A stretch of DNA of 40,860 nt from Acidobacteriota bacterium (GTDB lineage: Bacteria; Acidobacteriota; Vicinamibacteria; Marinacidobacterales; SMYC01). The stretch spans positions 1-40,860 of the forward strand of contig SMYC01000126.1 of assembly GCA_004356105.1 (NCBI GenBank), given 5' to 3'. The position numbers and the translations under genes are program-made. This document shows positions 17,108 to 26,109 of the stretch, piece by piece; position 1 is the stretch's first letter; each line of letters begins with the position of its first letter. Below the pieces are notes generated by a model. That model had not been told where the DNA came from and searched no databases. It saw only the letters and a list, made by a program, of their open reading frames with translations.

Positions 17108-18700
17108 ATGCCCGTTGTTCCAACACGTTTCCACCTCGTTCTCGCTTTCGCGGGTTTCGCCGCGCTCGGGAGCGCAGAGACGTTCGAGCTCACGGAAGCC
17201 TCGATCGCCGACATCAACGCCGCTTTCGATGCTGGCGCTCTGAGCTCGGAGAAACTCGTAGCACTCTGTCTCGCCCGCATCGAAGCCTATGACGACGCTG
17301 GGCCGCAGCTCGGCGCCGTCATCACGGTGAACCCGAATGCGATGGAACGTGCACGCGCTCTCGACGCGGAGCGCCGATCCCAGGGACCGCGTTCTCCCCT
17401 ACACGGCATCCCCGTCGTTTTGAAAGACAACTTCGACACGGCCGACATGCCGACGACGGCGGGCTCGTTCTTGCTCGGGGGATCGATGCCGCCCGATGAC
17501 GCCTTTCTCGTTCGAAAGCTTCGCGAAGCGGGGGCGATCGTGCTCGCCAAGTTGAACATGAGCGAGTTCGCATCGGGCGGGCCCATGAGCTCTTTTGGCG
17601 GTCCGATCCGCAACCCGCATGACCCAACGCGATCCCCTTCGGGATCTTCGGGCGGTACGGGCGCGGCCATCGCGGCGGCCTATGCGCCGATCGGCCTCGG
17701 CACGGATACCGGCGGGTCGGTGCGCGGTCCGTCCTCAGCCAATGGCATCGTCGGTCTCAAACCGACCCATGGGCTCCTGAGCCGAGACGGTATCGTGCCT
17801 CTCGCCTTGTCGTTCGATACCGCCGGCCCGATGGCGCGCCACGTCTATGATGTCGCGGTCGTGCTCGGCGTCATGACGGGGGTCGACCCCGCCGACACGG
17901 CGACCTCAAAGAGCAAAGGGAAGTTCGAGACCGACTACACGCAGTTTCTGGACGCTTCAGCGCTCGACGGCGCCCGCCTCGGGATCGCCCGCGACTTCAT
18001 GGGCCAAGACGGCGATGTCGATTGGATCATCGAGGCCTCGCTCGACACCCTTCGGGACGCCGGTGCCACCATCGTGGATATCGAGCTCCCGGAATGGCTC
18101 CTCGAGGTGCGCGGCGAGTTCTACAACACGATCCGCCACCGCGAGTTTCGCGCGCAGATCGCGGAATATCTCGCGACCCTCGGCCCGAGCTACCCCAAGA
18201 CGCTCGCTGAGCTTTTGGAGCGCTCGAAGAAATTGACGGCGCCGGACGGCAGTGGCCGGCCGAACCCGTCTCGCTGGAGCCTTCTAAAGCGCGAAGAAGA
18301 AAGTGGCTCACTCGAGGATTTCGAATATATCGCCATGCAGGAGCACGGCCTGCCGCTCGTTCGCGCCTATGTGGAGGGCATCTTCCGCAAAGAGAATCTG
18401 GACGCGATCCTCTACCCGACGTCACCACGCCGCACGCGACGAACGGATATAGATCGGCGCCCGGGTGGAGGGGGAGGTGGCGGGTCCGCGACGCGATTCG
18501 CGAACCTCACGGGCTTTCCCGATCTCATCGTGCCCGCGGGCTTCACCGGAAACGGTCTTCCGGTCACGCTTTCTTTTCTCGGCGCCGCTTTCACGGAGCC
18601 ACGCCTGCTCGCGCTCGGCTATGCTTTCGAGCAGGCGACAAAAGCGCGTCGTCTGCCGGTCCACACACCACCGCTCCCCGGAGAGACGATCCCTTACTGA
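17108..18700 (+). CDS. Exported amidase (amidase signature family)
   Basis: A 530-residue Ser-cisSer-Lys hydrolase. The catalytic Lys is in VVLKDNFDTADMPTTAGS. The cis-Ser lies in the glycine/serine-rich SPSGSSGGTGAAIAAAYAP and the nucleophile Ser in GLGTDTGGSVRGPSSANG. GLKPTHGLLSRDGIVPL and FDTAGPMARHVYD follow as in the family. A hydrophobic N-terminus (LVLAFAGFAALGSAE) indicates export. A Gly-rich loop near residue 455 (PGGGGGGGS) is unusual but sits at a surface loop before NLTGFPDLIVPAGF. TTGGAGG lies just ahead of the ATG. TAGAAT overlaps the upstream stop codon at 17074 and could serve as a -10. The substrate (peptide amide, N-acyl amide or nitrile-derived amide) is unknown. Confidence 0.93.
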   Translation: MPVVPTRFHLVLAFAGFAALGSAETFELTEASIADINAAFDAGALSSEKLVALCLARIEAYDDAGPQLGAVITVNPNAMERARALDAERRSQGPRSPLHGIPVVLKDNFDTADMPTTAGSFLLGGSMPPDDAFLVRKLREAGAIVLAKLNMSEFASGGPMSSFGGPIRNPHDPTRSPSGSSGGTGAAIAAAYAPIGLGTDTGGSVRGPSSANGIVGLKPTHGLLSRDGIVPLALSFDTAGPMARHVYDVAVVLGVMTGVDPADTATSKSKGKFETDYTQFLDASALDGARLGIARDFMGQDGDVDWIIEASLDTLRDAGATIVDIELPEWLLEVRGEFYNTIRHREFRAQIAEYLATLGPSYPKTLAELLERSKKLTAPDGSGRPNPSRWSLLKREEESGSLEDFEYIAMQEHGLPLVRAYVEGIFRKENLDAILYPTSPRRTRRTDIDRRPGGGGGGGSATRFANLTGFPDLIVPAGFTGNGLPVTLSFLGAAFTEPRLLALGYAFEQATKARRLPVHTPPLPGETIPY

Positions 18701-18785
18701 TCCTCGGCGAAGCGCTCACGTTTGTACGCAGACATTGCGGTTCTCTGGACGCGCTGCGCGAGCCTTGCTATAGAAGGAGGTCTCG

Positions 18786-19112
18786 ATGCTCGTGATTCTG
18801 TTTCGTTCGCGGCTGACTGAGGAAGCCGAGGTGGGTGAGGACTATCAAGACATGGCGGCGGAGATGTTCGCCTATGCGAAGACGCAGCCTGGCTACGTTG
18901 ATTTCAAACAGTACCAGGCCGAAGACGGCGAGCGACTCTCCGTCGTGAAATGGAGCGATCGGGAAACGCTCGAGGCGTGGAGACGAAATGCTCGACATCG
19001 CGAGGCCAAAAAGAGCGGGCGCGAGCGCTGGTACACTTCCTACGACATCGAAATCGCCGAGGTGATCGATAAAAGCGCCTTCACGAGGAAGACGTCAGAA
19101 AGCTCTGCTTAG
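18786..19112 (+). CDS. ABM (antibiotic biosynthesis monooxygenase-like) domain protein
   Basis: A 108-residue ferredoxin-like dimeric alpha/beta barrel protein. MLVILFRSRLTE is strand 1, YQDMAAEMFAYAKTQPGYVD the first helix and turn, and ERLSVVKWSDRETLEAWRRN the typical 'W' segment. HREAKKSGRERWYTSYDIEI covers the second helix and last strand. Related proteins are cofactor-free monooxygenases, heme-degrading enzymes or just small-molecule binders, and no heme motif settles the choice. A strong AAGGAGG lies 5 bases before the ATG. It stands alone between the amidase and symporter units. Confidence 0.85.
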   Translation: MLVILFRSRLTEEAEVGEDYQDMAAEMFAYAKTQPGYVDFKQYQAEDGERLSVVKWSDRETLEAWRRNARHREAKKSGRERWYTSYDIEIAEVIDKSAFTRKTSESSA

Positions 19113-19168
19113 CCGGCCCCGACGAGAATGACAGGCATGAAGCGATTACCTACTGAGCAGCTATGAAG

Positions 19169-19174
19169 TAGAAT
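19169..19174 (+). promoter_or_regulatory. -10-like TAGAAT before the symporter unit
   Basis: TAGAAT ends 10 bases before the ATG at 19185, with no Shine-Dalgarno in between. The same octamer GTAGAATC occurs at 17073-17080 upstream of the amidase. Confidence 0.35.
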
Positions 19175-19184
19175 CCACGCTGCC

Positions 19185-19415
19185 ATGAGCTCTGAAAGAC
19201 CGGAGGTCTCGCGTCCGGGGCGCTATGCGATGGTGTTCAGTGTCTTCGCACTCCTCGCCCTGATCTGGCCCATCTATCCCCTGTTCGGCGGCATTCGCCC
19301 GATGATTCTGGGCATGCCGCTGTCCTTGTTCTATATCGTCGCGGTTATCGTCACGGTGTTTCTTGTGATGCTCACGCTCTTCCTCTGGGAAAGTAAGAAC
19401 GACAGGCTCGGCTGA
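19185..19415 (+). CDS. Small two-helix membrane protein paired with a symporter (DUF3311-like)
   Basis: A 76-residue protein with two membrane helices (YAMVFSVFALLALIWPIYPL and PLSLFYIVAVIVTVFLVMLT) and a short charged tail (WESKNDRLG). Size, helix pattern and position directly ahead of a sodium:solute symporter match the small accessory subunits (DUF3311 and similar) encoded with SSS transporters. Its TGA shares a base with the ATG of the symporter (TGATG), so the two are translationally coupled. The role of the subunit is not established; stabilisation of the transporter is inference. Confidence 0.8.
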   Translation: MSSERPEVSRPGRYAMVFSVFALLALIWPIYPLFGGIRPMILGMPLSLFYIVAVIVTVFLVMLTLFLWESKNDRLG

Positions 19416-20881
19416 TGGAGAGCTGGCTCATCGTTTTTCTCGTCACGATCGGCTACTTGATCCTGTCGCTCGCGGTCGGTCTCTACTCCGGCCGGAAAGC
19501 TTCTGCGAGCACCGAAGGCTATGTCGCGGGAGACCGCAATCTCGGTTTTGTCGTGCTCTACTTCATTCTCGGCGCGTCGATCTACAGCGCTTTCGCGTTT
19601 CTCGGTGGTCCGGGCTGGGCCTATTCGCGCGGCGCGGCAGCCTTTTACATCATCTCTTACGGAACCGTGGGCCTTCTCCCCTGGTATTTCCTCGGCCCCC
19701 GCATCGCGCGCCTCGGGCGCAAGTTCGGTTACGTCACCCAAGCCGAGCTCTTCGCGCACCGCTACGAGAGCCGCTTCATCTCCTGCATCCTCGCGACCAT
19801 CAGCCTCGTCGCTTTCGTGCCTTATCTCGTGATCCAGATGAAAGGCGCGGGCTACGTCTTCTCGATCGTGACCGAAGGGCGCATTCCGGAATGGGGCGGC
19901 GCGGCTATCGCCTATGGGGTCGTGCTGATCTACGTTTTCAAGAGCGGCGTCATGGGGGTCGCGTGGACGAACACGTTCCAAGGGATCTTGATGATGGGGC
20001 TCGCGTGGGTGCTCGGCCTCTATCTCCCCTACAAGCTTCACGGCGGCGTGGGCGCGATGTTCGAGGAGCTCGCCCGCGTCGCACCCGAGCTGTTGCAAGC
20101 GCCCGGACTCGATGCGGCCGGCAATCCGTGGACATGGGCCGGCTATTCGAGCTCCATCGTCATCTCCGTCCTCGGCTTTAGCGTGTGGCCGCACTATTTC
20201 ATGAAGATCTACACGGCGCGCAACATCGCGACGTTGAAGCGCATGATCGTCTTCTACCCGACGTTTCAGATCTTTCTCGTGCCGATCATGTTCATCGGCT
20301 TCGCCGCCATCACCGCCTTTCCGGGCGTTACGCCCGTCGACACGATCCTCCCGCACATCGTGACTTCGATGAACATCCCTCCGCTCGCGGTTGGGCTGTT
20401 CTGCGCGGGCGCCCTCGCTGCATCGATGTCCTCGGGAGACGCCATCGTGCACGCCGCAGCCTCCATCATGATCAAAGACTTCTACGGCGCGGTGCGCGCG
20501 GAAAAGCTAGACGGCCCTCGGGAGATACGCCTCATCCGCTTCTCCGTCATCGTGATCGGCGCCATCGCTTATTTCTTCGCCGCGGTGTCGGAATATTCGC
20601 TCGTGTACCTGCTCCTTTTATCCTACGGGTTCATCGCCCAGATCTTTCCGACCCTCATCGCCCTCTTCTACTGGAAGCGGTCGACGCCGGCCGGCGTCAT
20701 CGCCGGGCTCCTCGCGGGCTGCGCCGTCGTGATCGTGTGGAATCTCGTTCCCTCGCTTCAGTGGCAGCAGATGCATCCCGGGATTTTCGGCATCGGCGTC
20801 CACATCGTCGTTCTCGTCGTGGTCTCGAAGCTGACGGCGCCCATGGACGGCGAGCACGTGCGAAAGTTCGTCGAGGCTTGA
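19415..20881 (+). CDS. Sodium:solute symporter (SSS family)
   Basis: A 488-residue inner-membrane transporter with about 13 helices that should couple sodium entry to uptake of an organic solute. Family landmarks are the N-terminal helix followed by GRKASASTEGYVAGDRNLGF, the broken helix FILGASIYSAFAFLGGPGWAY, YVTQAELFAHRYESR, and LFCAGALAASMSSGDAIVHA with the Ser/Thr residues near the second sodium site. The sequence is closest in style to the MctP/PanF-like branch (monocarboxylate, pantothenate), but the substrate is uncertain. The gene is coupled to the small membrane protein upstream and convergent with the PQQ dehydrogenase, 5 bases away. Confidence 0.92.
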   Translation: MESWLIVFLVTIGYLILSLAVGLYSGRKASASTEGYVAGDRNLGFVVLYFILGASIYSAFAFLGGPGWAYSRGAAAFYIISYGTVGLLPWYFLGPRIARLGRKFGYVTQAELFAHRYESRFISCILATISLVAFVPYLVIQMKGAGYVFSIVTEGRIPEWGGAAIAYGVVLIYVFKSGVMGVAWTNTFQGILMMGLAWVLGLYLPYKLHGGVGAMFEELARVAPELLQAPGLDAAGNPWTWAGYSSSIVISVLGFSVWPHYFMKIYTARNIATLKRMIVFYPTFQIFLVPIMFIGFAAITAFPGVTPVDTILPHIVTSMNIPPLAVGLFCAGALAASMSSGDAIVHAAASIMIKDFYGAVRAEKLDGPREIRLIRFSVIVIGAIAYFFAAVSEYSLVYLLLLSYGFIAQIFPTLIALFYWKRSTPAGVIAGLLAGCAVVIVWNLVPSLQWQQMHPGIFGIGVHIVVLVVVSKLTAPMDGEHVRKFVEA

Positions 20882-20886
20882 GCCTC
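20873..20886. terminator. Short inverted repeat between convergent genes
   Basis: GAGGCT and AGCCTC flank TG, forming a small GC-rich hairpin over the symporter stop codon, just before the convergent dehydrogenase stop. There is no U-tract on either strand, so this is a weak candidate for a bidirectional terminator. Confidence 0.25.
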
Positions 20887-22821
20887 TCAGGGTAGGCCGA
20901 GCGCCACCCACTCGGCAGGGTGGTCCTTCCCTCCAATTGCGACCACGATGTATTGCTTGCCCTCAAACAGGTAGGTGATGGGCGCGCCGGTGGTTCCTGC
21001 ATCGAGCTCCATCTTCCAAAGGACCTCGCCCGTCAGCTTGTCATAGGCACGGAAGTTCTTGCCCCATCGTCCCTCCCGGCCGCGAATGCCCGGGATCGAG
21101 TCGCTTCCCTCGCCAATGAAGAGAAGCGTTTTCGTGACGAGCGGCGCGGCGCGGCCAGCAATCCCGAGTGGAGGCAAGTCGAGGCCTTCGAGTAGTGGAT
21201 GATCGCGCGGCCCGTCGCCGTTTGCCGCCATCCAAACATGCTCGCCGCGATTCATGTCGATGGCGGTGATGCGACCGTAGGGCGGCTTCACGATCGGAAG
21301 CCCGTCGATCGTCGGCACGTTGGGTCCTTCATCGTCGACAACGTAGTCGAGCGTCGCCCCTTCCTCGGTCGGTCTCTCGATGTGATAGACCGAGGGCCAA
21401 GTATGCGACACAGCGTAGTAGATAGCGGTCTCCGGGTCGAAAGCGCCCGTGTGCCAATTTCCCGAGCCCCACCAACCCGGATTGGTGAGCGTGCCTTTCT
21501 TGCCGTCCGGCGTATCGCTGCGGAGCGATGGCGGCGTGAACATCGGCCCGAGAACGAACGGCTTCACGAGCTCGAGTGCTTTCGCGCGGAGCGCCGGCGT
21601 GAAGTCGATCAAATCGTCTTCCGTAAATCCCTGTCGGTCGAAGGGCGCCGGTTTGGTCGGGAAAGGCTGCGTCGGGGACAAGCTCTCGCTCCCGACGGTC
21701 GACGCGGGGACAGGGCGTTCTTCGATAGGCCACACGGGCTCGCCCGTCTCGCGGTCGAAGACATAGAGGAAACCCGTCTTGCTCGGTTGCATCACCGCCT
21801 TGATCCGCTTTCCGTCCACCGTGATGTCCCCGAGGGTCGCGGGCCCGACCGTGTCGTACTCCCAGACATCGTGGTGGACCATCTGGAAGTGCCAGACTTT
21901 CTCGCCGGTCGCGACGTCGATGGCGACGAGCGTGTTCGAGTAGAGGTTGTCGCCCGGACGATGGCCGCCGTAATACGCCGCCGTCGGAGCGGTTAGCGGG
22001 ATGTAGACATAGCCGAGCTCCTCGTCCGCCGTCAGGCAGCACCACGAGCCGAGATCCCCTGAATAGCGCCACGAATCCTCGCCCCAGCTCTCATGACCTT
22101 CTTCTCCCGGTTTGGGAACGACATGGAACGTCCAGAGCCGCCGGCCGGTTCGAGCGTCATAGGCGCGCACGTCCTCGGGCACGGCTTCGCGGATGACGCC
22201 GCCGTCGCCGGCGCCGCCGGTAATGCCCGCGGTGACGACGACATCGCCGACGACGATCGCCCCGGCCGTCCAGTTGTAGCGCCCGGCCTTCTCCTCATAG
22301 CGGTGCAAGCTCACGCGACCTTGGTCGCCGAAATCAGCGTCGAGCTCACCGCTCTTCGCATCGACGGAGTAGAGAAACTCACCGCGCGTCAGGAACAAAC
22401 GTTCCTCATCGCCATCGCGCCAATAATCGACGCCGCGCGGGCTCTGCCCAGCCGCTTCGTCGATCGTCGGCGCAAAAGGGCTTTGCTCCCACATCGTCTC
22501 TCCGGTGCCGGGGTTTAGCGCCCGCATCAGTCCGACCCCGTTCGGCGCATAGAGCACACCGCCGATCATGAGCGGCGTCGAGCGAAAGTTGGGCGCGACC
22601 CTCAGCTCGGAGTAAGTCTCTTTCAAGGTGGGGTCGACCGCCGGGCGGCGCCACAAGATGCGAAGCTCGGAAACGTTGTCGCGATCGATCTGCTCGAGAG
22701 GCGAGTAACGGGTGAAGGCTTTGTCGCTACCGAAATAGCGCCATTCCCCATGCACCGCCTGCGCTTGAGCGTAGGCGGCGATACCGAAAGTACAAAACCC
22801 GATGGCCAGTGACAGCCGCAT
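20887..22821 (-). CDS. Exported PQQ-dependent dehydrogenase (quinoprotein)
   Basis: A 644-residue periplasmic enzyme with a signal peptide (MRLSLAIGFCTFGIAAYAQA) and an eight-bladed propeller. HGEWRYFGSDKAFTRYSPLE and NVSELRILWRRPA open the domain. Tryptophan-docking blades include TGRRLWTFHVVP, TGEKVWHFQMVHHDVWEYD and TGEVLWKMELDAGTTGAP. A vicinal Cys pair (SWCCLT) and LTNPGWWGSGNWHTGAFDPE lie on the cofactor face, and the end matches KQYIVVAIGG. It resembles soluble forms of the glucose/quinate/alcohol dehydrogenase group and oxidises a sugar or alcohol, passing electrons to quinone or a cytochrome. No heme c CxxCH is present. PQQ synthesis genes are not in the window. GGAGGG lies before the ATG. 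Confidence 0.92.
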   Translation of the reverse strand: MRLSLAIGFCTFGIAAYAQAQAVHGEWRYFGSDKAFTRYSPLEQIDRDNVSELRILWRRPAVDPTLKETYSELRVAPNFRSTPLMIGGVLYAPNGVGLMRALNPGTGETMWEQSPFAPTIDEAAGQSPRGVDYWRDGDEERLFLTRGEFLYSVDAKSGELDADFGDQGRVSLHRYEEKAGRYNWTAGAIVVGDVVVTAGITGGAGDGGVIREAVPEDVRAYDARTGRRLWTFHVVPKPGEEGHESWGEDSWRYSGDLGSWCCLTADEELGYVYIPLTAPTAAYYGGHRPGDNLYSNTLVAIDVATGEKVWHFQMVHHDVWEYDTVGPATLGDITVDGKRIKAVMQPSKTGFLYVFDRETGEPVWPIEERPVPASTVGSESLSPTQPFPTKPAPFDRQGFTEDDLIDFTPALRAKALELVKPFVLGPMFTPPSLRSDTPDGKKGTLTNPGWWGSGNWHTGAFDPETAIYYAVSHTWPSVYHIERPTEEGATLDYVVDDEGPNVPTIDGLPIVKPPYGRITAIDMNRGEHVWMAANGDGPRDHPLLEGLDLPPLGIAGRAAPLVTKTLLFIGEGSDSIPGIRGREGRWGKNFRAYDKLTGEVLWKMELDAGTTGAPITYLFEGKQYIVVAIGGKDHPAEWVALGLP

Positions 22822-22884
22822 GGTAACCCTCCTTCCGCACGCATTCTGAAAGAAGGGAGCAGAGAACTCAAGTGCGGTCGGGGG

Positions 22885-25590
22885 TCAGTCCGAACGCAAG
22901 GCGATAACCGGATCGACCCGTGAGGCGCGGAGCGCAGGAACGATGCAGCCGAGGAGCGCCGCGGCCAAGAGGACCATCGGGACGAGAGCGAAGGTTCCAG
23001 GGTCGCGCGGATCCACGCCGTAGAGCACGGAGTCCATAAAGTCGGTCACGAGCACCGCGACGACGGCTCCCACGGCGACACCGGTCACGCTAATGAAAAG
23101 GCCTTGCCGGAGGACCATAGTGAGAACGCCCGATGGGCTCGAGCCGAGTGCGAGGCGGATCCCGATCTCTTTCGTCCGTTGACTGACGACGTAGGAGATG
23201 ACACCGTAAACACCAACCGCCGCGAGAACGAGAGCGAGACTAGAGAGCAGCACGAGAAGCGCCATGGTGAATCGGGACTGGGCTACCGAGCTCGACAGGA
23301 CCTCCTCGAGGCTACGCACCTCGGCGATGGGAAGCTTTGGATCGATTCCGTGAATGACGGCTCGGACCGGACCGGCAAGCGTTTGCGCGGGCACTGACAT
23401 TGAAGTGCCGATAGTCAGCGTCATCGCCGACGGGGCAAACCCGGACGATTGATGAAACTGGCTGTGCGGTCGATACCACTTTCCTTTGACCTCGGCGGTC
23501 AGACCGTTGTGCCGGATATCAGAAACGACGCCGACGATGCGAACCCAAGGCGGCTCGTCCGCGCCGCGCATCATGATGCGGTGTCCAAGAGCACTTTCGC
23601 CTGGCCAGTACCGATTCGCGAAGGACTCGTTGACCACCACGACGGGCTCGCTGTCGGCGCGATCCGCCTGTGTGAACGTGCGGCCCTCGACAAGCGGGAT
23701 CCCCATCACTTCGAGATAGCCCGCGGTCGCGACCTGCCAATCGGCCGCCGTGCTTTCGTTCTTCGCCGGCTCGTAGCCTTCGATCCGAGTTCCCCAATCG
23801 CCGATTTGCGTTGCAAGAGGTAACACGCGGACCGCGCCCGCGTTCTCCACGCCGGGAAGCGCTCGGACCCCTTCGAGGAGCTGTTCGAAGAACGCGATGA
23901 CGTCGGCATCTTCCGGATAAGTCGCCGCCGGCGTCGAAAGCCGCATCGTCAAAACGTTCTCCGCATTGAAGCCGGGATCGATCGCAAGAAGATGCGTGAA
24001 AGTCCGGATCATCAGCCCCGCAGCCATGACGAGCACGACAGCGACGGCGAGCTGAAACGCGACGAGCCCACCGCGAAAGCGCTGGCTCGAGAGACCCGAG
24101 CTCGAGCCGCGCCCGCCTTGGGTCAATGTGGCCGAGAACTTCGGGCGGGACGCGGTGAAGGCCGGGATGACTCCGAACAGGATCGCCGTCACGAACGTGG
24201 CCAAGGCTGCAAAAGCTAAAACACCTCCGTCGAGGCTCGCCTCGGTGAGCCTCGGAATGCTTCCCGGCTCGAGGGCTGTGAGGGCGCGGAGCGCGAGCTC
24301 GGCGACGAGAAGCGCCGCCGCTCCACCGAGCGCCGCAAGCACGAGGCTCTCGGTCAAGAGCTGCCGGAAGATGCGCCGCCAATTCGCGCCCATCGCCGTC
24401 CGGAGAGCGATCTCACGACGCCGCTCCTCCCCGCGGGACAAAACGAGATTGGCCACGTTCACACAAGCGATCAACAGCACGAAGCCAACCGCCACGAGCA
24501 AGACCCACAGGGCGGTCCGCGCCGCGCCAACGATGTCATCAGAAACAGGGATAACGAGCGTGCGGAACAACATCTCCTCGGGATAAACACCGTCGGTGAC
24601 CGCGCGCCCATTCCACGCCCGCGCTTCGGCCACAGCCTCTTCGACGAGCACACCCTCAGCGAGCCGCGCAACGCCGTAGTAAGAATGATTGCCGCCGTTT
24701 TGCGGCAAGTCACTGATTCCTTCCGGCACGTCGAGCGGCAAATAGACCTCGATGGGCGTTTCGCGCGAGAAGTCGATCGGAAGACGGAAACGCGGCGGCA
24801 ATATCCCGATCACCGTGCGCGGGAATCCGTTGACCTCGATTCGGCGGCCCAGAAGTTCTTCGTCCGCACCATAGCGACGATTCCAAAGACGATAGGAAAG
24901 GACCACGACCTCACTCTTGTCCGGTTTGGCTTCTTCGGCCGTGAAACCCCGCCCGAGAATAGGGGTGACACCAAGGGTGCCGAAGACGTTCGGTGTCACG
25001 CCCGCTAGACCGAGCCGCTCGGGATCGTCACCATCGGTCAAGTTGGCGCTCGTGTCGTAGTAGAGGCCAACACTCTCGAAGCTCTCGAAGCTGTCGCGAT
25101 AGACGCGATACTCCCCCATCGAGACCCAGGTCTTGGGAAAGCCGGCCCATTGGCTCCAGATGCTGACGACTCGATCGGGCGCAGCATAAGGCAGAGGGCG
25201 CAGCAAGACCGAGCGGACGACGCTCACGAGAGCGACGTTCGCGCCGATGCCGAGCGCGAGCGTCAAAACGACGACGGCGGTGAATCCGGGCGTGCGGGCG
25301 AAAGAACGGATGGCGTAGCGGATGTCGTTCACGATGGAAGTCATGAGCTCCTCGAAGCGGCCGCGCCGCCGCGGTGGCGGGGCGGGAGAAAGGGACAGAA
25401 GCTCGCGATGCAAGCGCAACCAATCGAGCGAGAACAGCTGACGCCAATACCAGCGGCGCGCCCGCCGCGGCCCGAGCTCACGTTCTCGGATGGCGAACCC
25501 CTCGTCGAGGTCGGCGAGCATATCGGCAACGAGCGGCTCGGGAGCGAGAAGCTCCAAAATCCGGCGTGCCAAACGAGGAGGGTTCACCAT
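22885..25590 (-). CDS. PadR-linked MacB/FtsX-type orphan permease with N-terminal extension
   Basis: A 901-residue ADOP-type permease. A cytoplasmic region of about 85 residues (LARRILELLAPEPLVADMLA, then LDEGFAIRERELGPRRARRW) precedes the first transmembrane helix (VVLTLALGIGANVALVSVV). MacB-like and FtsX domains then occur twice. VGFVLLIACVNVANLVLSRG belongs to the first FtsX domain, LVAFQLAVAVVLVMAAGLM to the second anchor helix, and VYGVISYVVSQRTKEIGIRL to the final FtsX domain ending RVDPVIALRSD. The extension is typical of the subgroup encoded directly after PadR regulators. The start is 4 bases after the padR stop. It is presumed to be controlled by that repressor. The transported substrate is unknown. 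Confidence 0.95.
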   Translation of the reverse strand: MVNPPRLARRILELLAPEPLVADMLADLDEGFAIRERELGPRRARRWYWRQLFSLDWLRLHRELLSLSPAPPPRRRGRFEELMTSIVNDIRYAIRSFARTPGFTAVVVLTLALGIGANVALVSVVRSVLLRPLPYAAPDRVVSIWSQWAGFPKTWVSMGEYRVYRDSFESFESVGLYYDTSANLTDGDDPERLGLAGVTPNVFGTLGVTPILGRGFTAEEAKPDKSEVVVLSYRLWNRRYGADEELLGRRIEVNGFPRTVIGILPPRFRLPIDFSRETPIEVYLPLDVPEGISDLPQNGGNHSYYGVARLAEGVLVEEAVAEARAWNGRAVTDGVYPEEMLFRTLVIPVSDDIVGAARTALWVLLVAVGFVLLIACVNVANLVLSRGEERRREIALRTAMGANWRRIFRQLLTESLVLAALGGAAALLVAELALRALTALEPGSIPRLTEASLDGGVLAFAALATFVTAILFGVIPAFTASRPKFSATLTQGGRGSSSGLSSQRFRGGLVAFQLAVAVVLVMAAGLMIRTFTHLLAIDPGFNAENVLTMRLSTPAATYPEDADVIAFFEQLLEGVRALPGVENAGAVRVLPLATQIGDWGTRIEGYEPAKNESTAADWQVATAGYLEVMGIPLVEGRTFTQADRADSEPVVVVNESFANRYWPGESALGHRIMMRGADEPPWVRIVGVVSDIRHNGLTAEVKGKWYRPHSQFHQSSGFAPSAMTLTIGTSMSVPAQTLAGPVRAVIHGIDPKLPIAEVRSLEEVLSSSVAQSRFTMALLVLLSSLALVLAAVGVYGVISYVVSQRTKEIGIRLALGSSPSGVLTMVLRQGLFISVTGVAVGAVVAVLVTDFMDSVLYGVDPRDPGTFALVPMVLLAAALLGCIVPALRASRVDPVIALRSD

Positions 25591-25594
25591 GACG

Positions 25595-25930
25595 TCAGGG
25601 CGATCGGAACTCGGGAAGGGTCGAGACCCCCTTCCACATGCGCTCGAGAACGGTGTGCGATTCTTTGAGCGCAGCGACGCCTTCCGCGGTGAGCACGAAT
25701 AGCCGCTTCGCTTTGCCGCCCCGCACCGGGGTCGGGTCGGCGCGGCGCGAGCGGACCAAGCCTTTTTTCTCGAGCCGCACGAGCGTCACGTAGATCGTGC
25801 TGATGGTTAGACTCCGGCCGGCCGAATCCTCGAGATCTCGTTGGATTTCCGCACCATAGGCCTGCTCGCCCGAGCGGGCTACCGCCAGCATGAGTAGTTG
25901 TTCGAGCTCTCCAAGCGTTTCGCGTCCCAT
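25595..25930 (-). CDS. PadR-family transcriptional regulator
   Basis: A 111-residue winged-helix repressor. The core runs from LGELEQLLMLAVARSGEQAY through GAEIQRDLEDSAGRSLTIST and IYVTLVRLEKKGLV to the wing residues (RGGKAKRLFVLTAEGVAALK). A short C-terminal helix (HTVLERMWKGV) is the expected dimerisation element of short PadR proteins. The ATG at 25930 (MGRETLGELEQ) was preferred to the upstream one at 25954, which lies inside the inverted repeat. TAATAT lies 5 bases before this ATG on the minus strand, so the mRNA is probably leaderless. It is followed by the permease gene after 4 bases, forming a two-gene unit that should be self-repressed. Confidence 0.95.
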   Translation of the reverse strand: MGRETLGELEQLLMLAVARSGEQAYGAEIQRDLEDSAGRSLTISTIYVTLVRLEKKGLVRSRRADPTPVRGGKAKRLFVLTAEGVAALKESHTVLERMWKGVSTLPEFRSP

Positions 25931-25936
25931 GATAGA

Positions 25937-25959
25937 TATTATTGACAAAATCAATAATA
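25937..25959. promoter_or_regulatory. Perfect inverted repeat, likely PadR operator over the padR promoter
   Basis: TATTATTGA and TCAATAATA (9-base arms, perfect) are separated by five bases (CAAAA on the plus strand). The element is strikingly AT-rich in GC-rich surroundings. It lies 6 bases upstream of the padR ATG and overlaps a minus-strand -10-like TAATAT (25941-25936). A dimer bound here would block RNA polymerase, the usual autorepression mode of PadR proteins. Confidence 0.7.
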
Positions 25960-26074
25960 AGACGCAAGAGCGGGTACGAAAGTTGCGTGCGGGCGAAAAA
26001 AAGTACGACGTCGTCGCTCAGCGTTGAGAGCGCGGTCCAAGCATGCAACGATTCCCAAGTACTTATATGTCATG

Positions 26075-26105
26075 TTGACCGATAGAGTACTAGCTGTCGT
26101 AATAT
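26075..26105 (+). promoter_or_regulatory. Promoter of the antitoxin gene, near-leaderless
   Basis: TTGACC (26075-26080) and TAATAT (26100-26105) are spaced by 19 bases, and the GTG start of the antitoxin follows only 4 bases later. AAGTACTT (26057-26064) is a perfect palindrome, and AGTACT recurs within the spacer at 26086-26091. These could be operator half-sites for the antitoxin itself, but that is speculative. Confidence 0.4.
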
Positions 26106-26109
26106 TCTC

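Noticed and set aside
19331..20452. Long minus-strand open frame (373 codons) across the symporter
   Set aside because: Antisense to an unambiguous membrane transporter; composition dominated by Arg, Asp, Glu and His with no fold signature.
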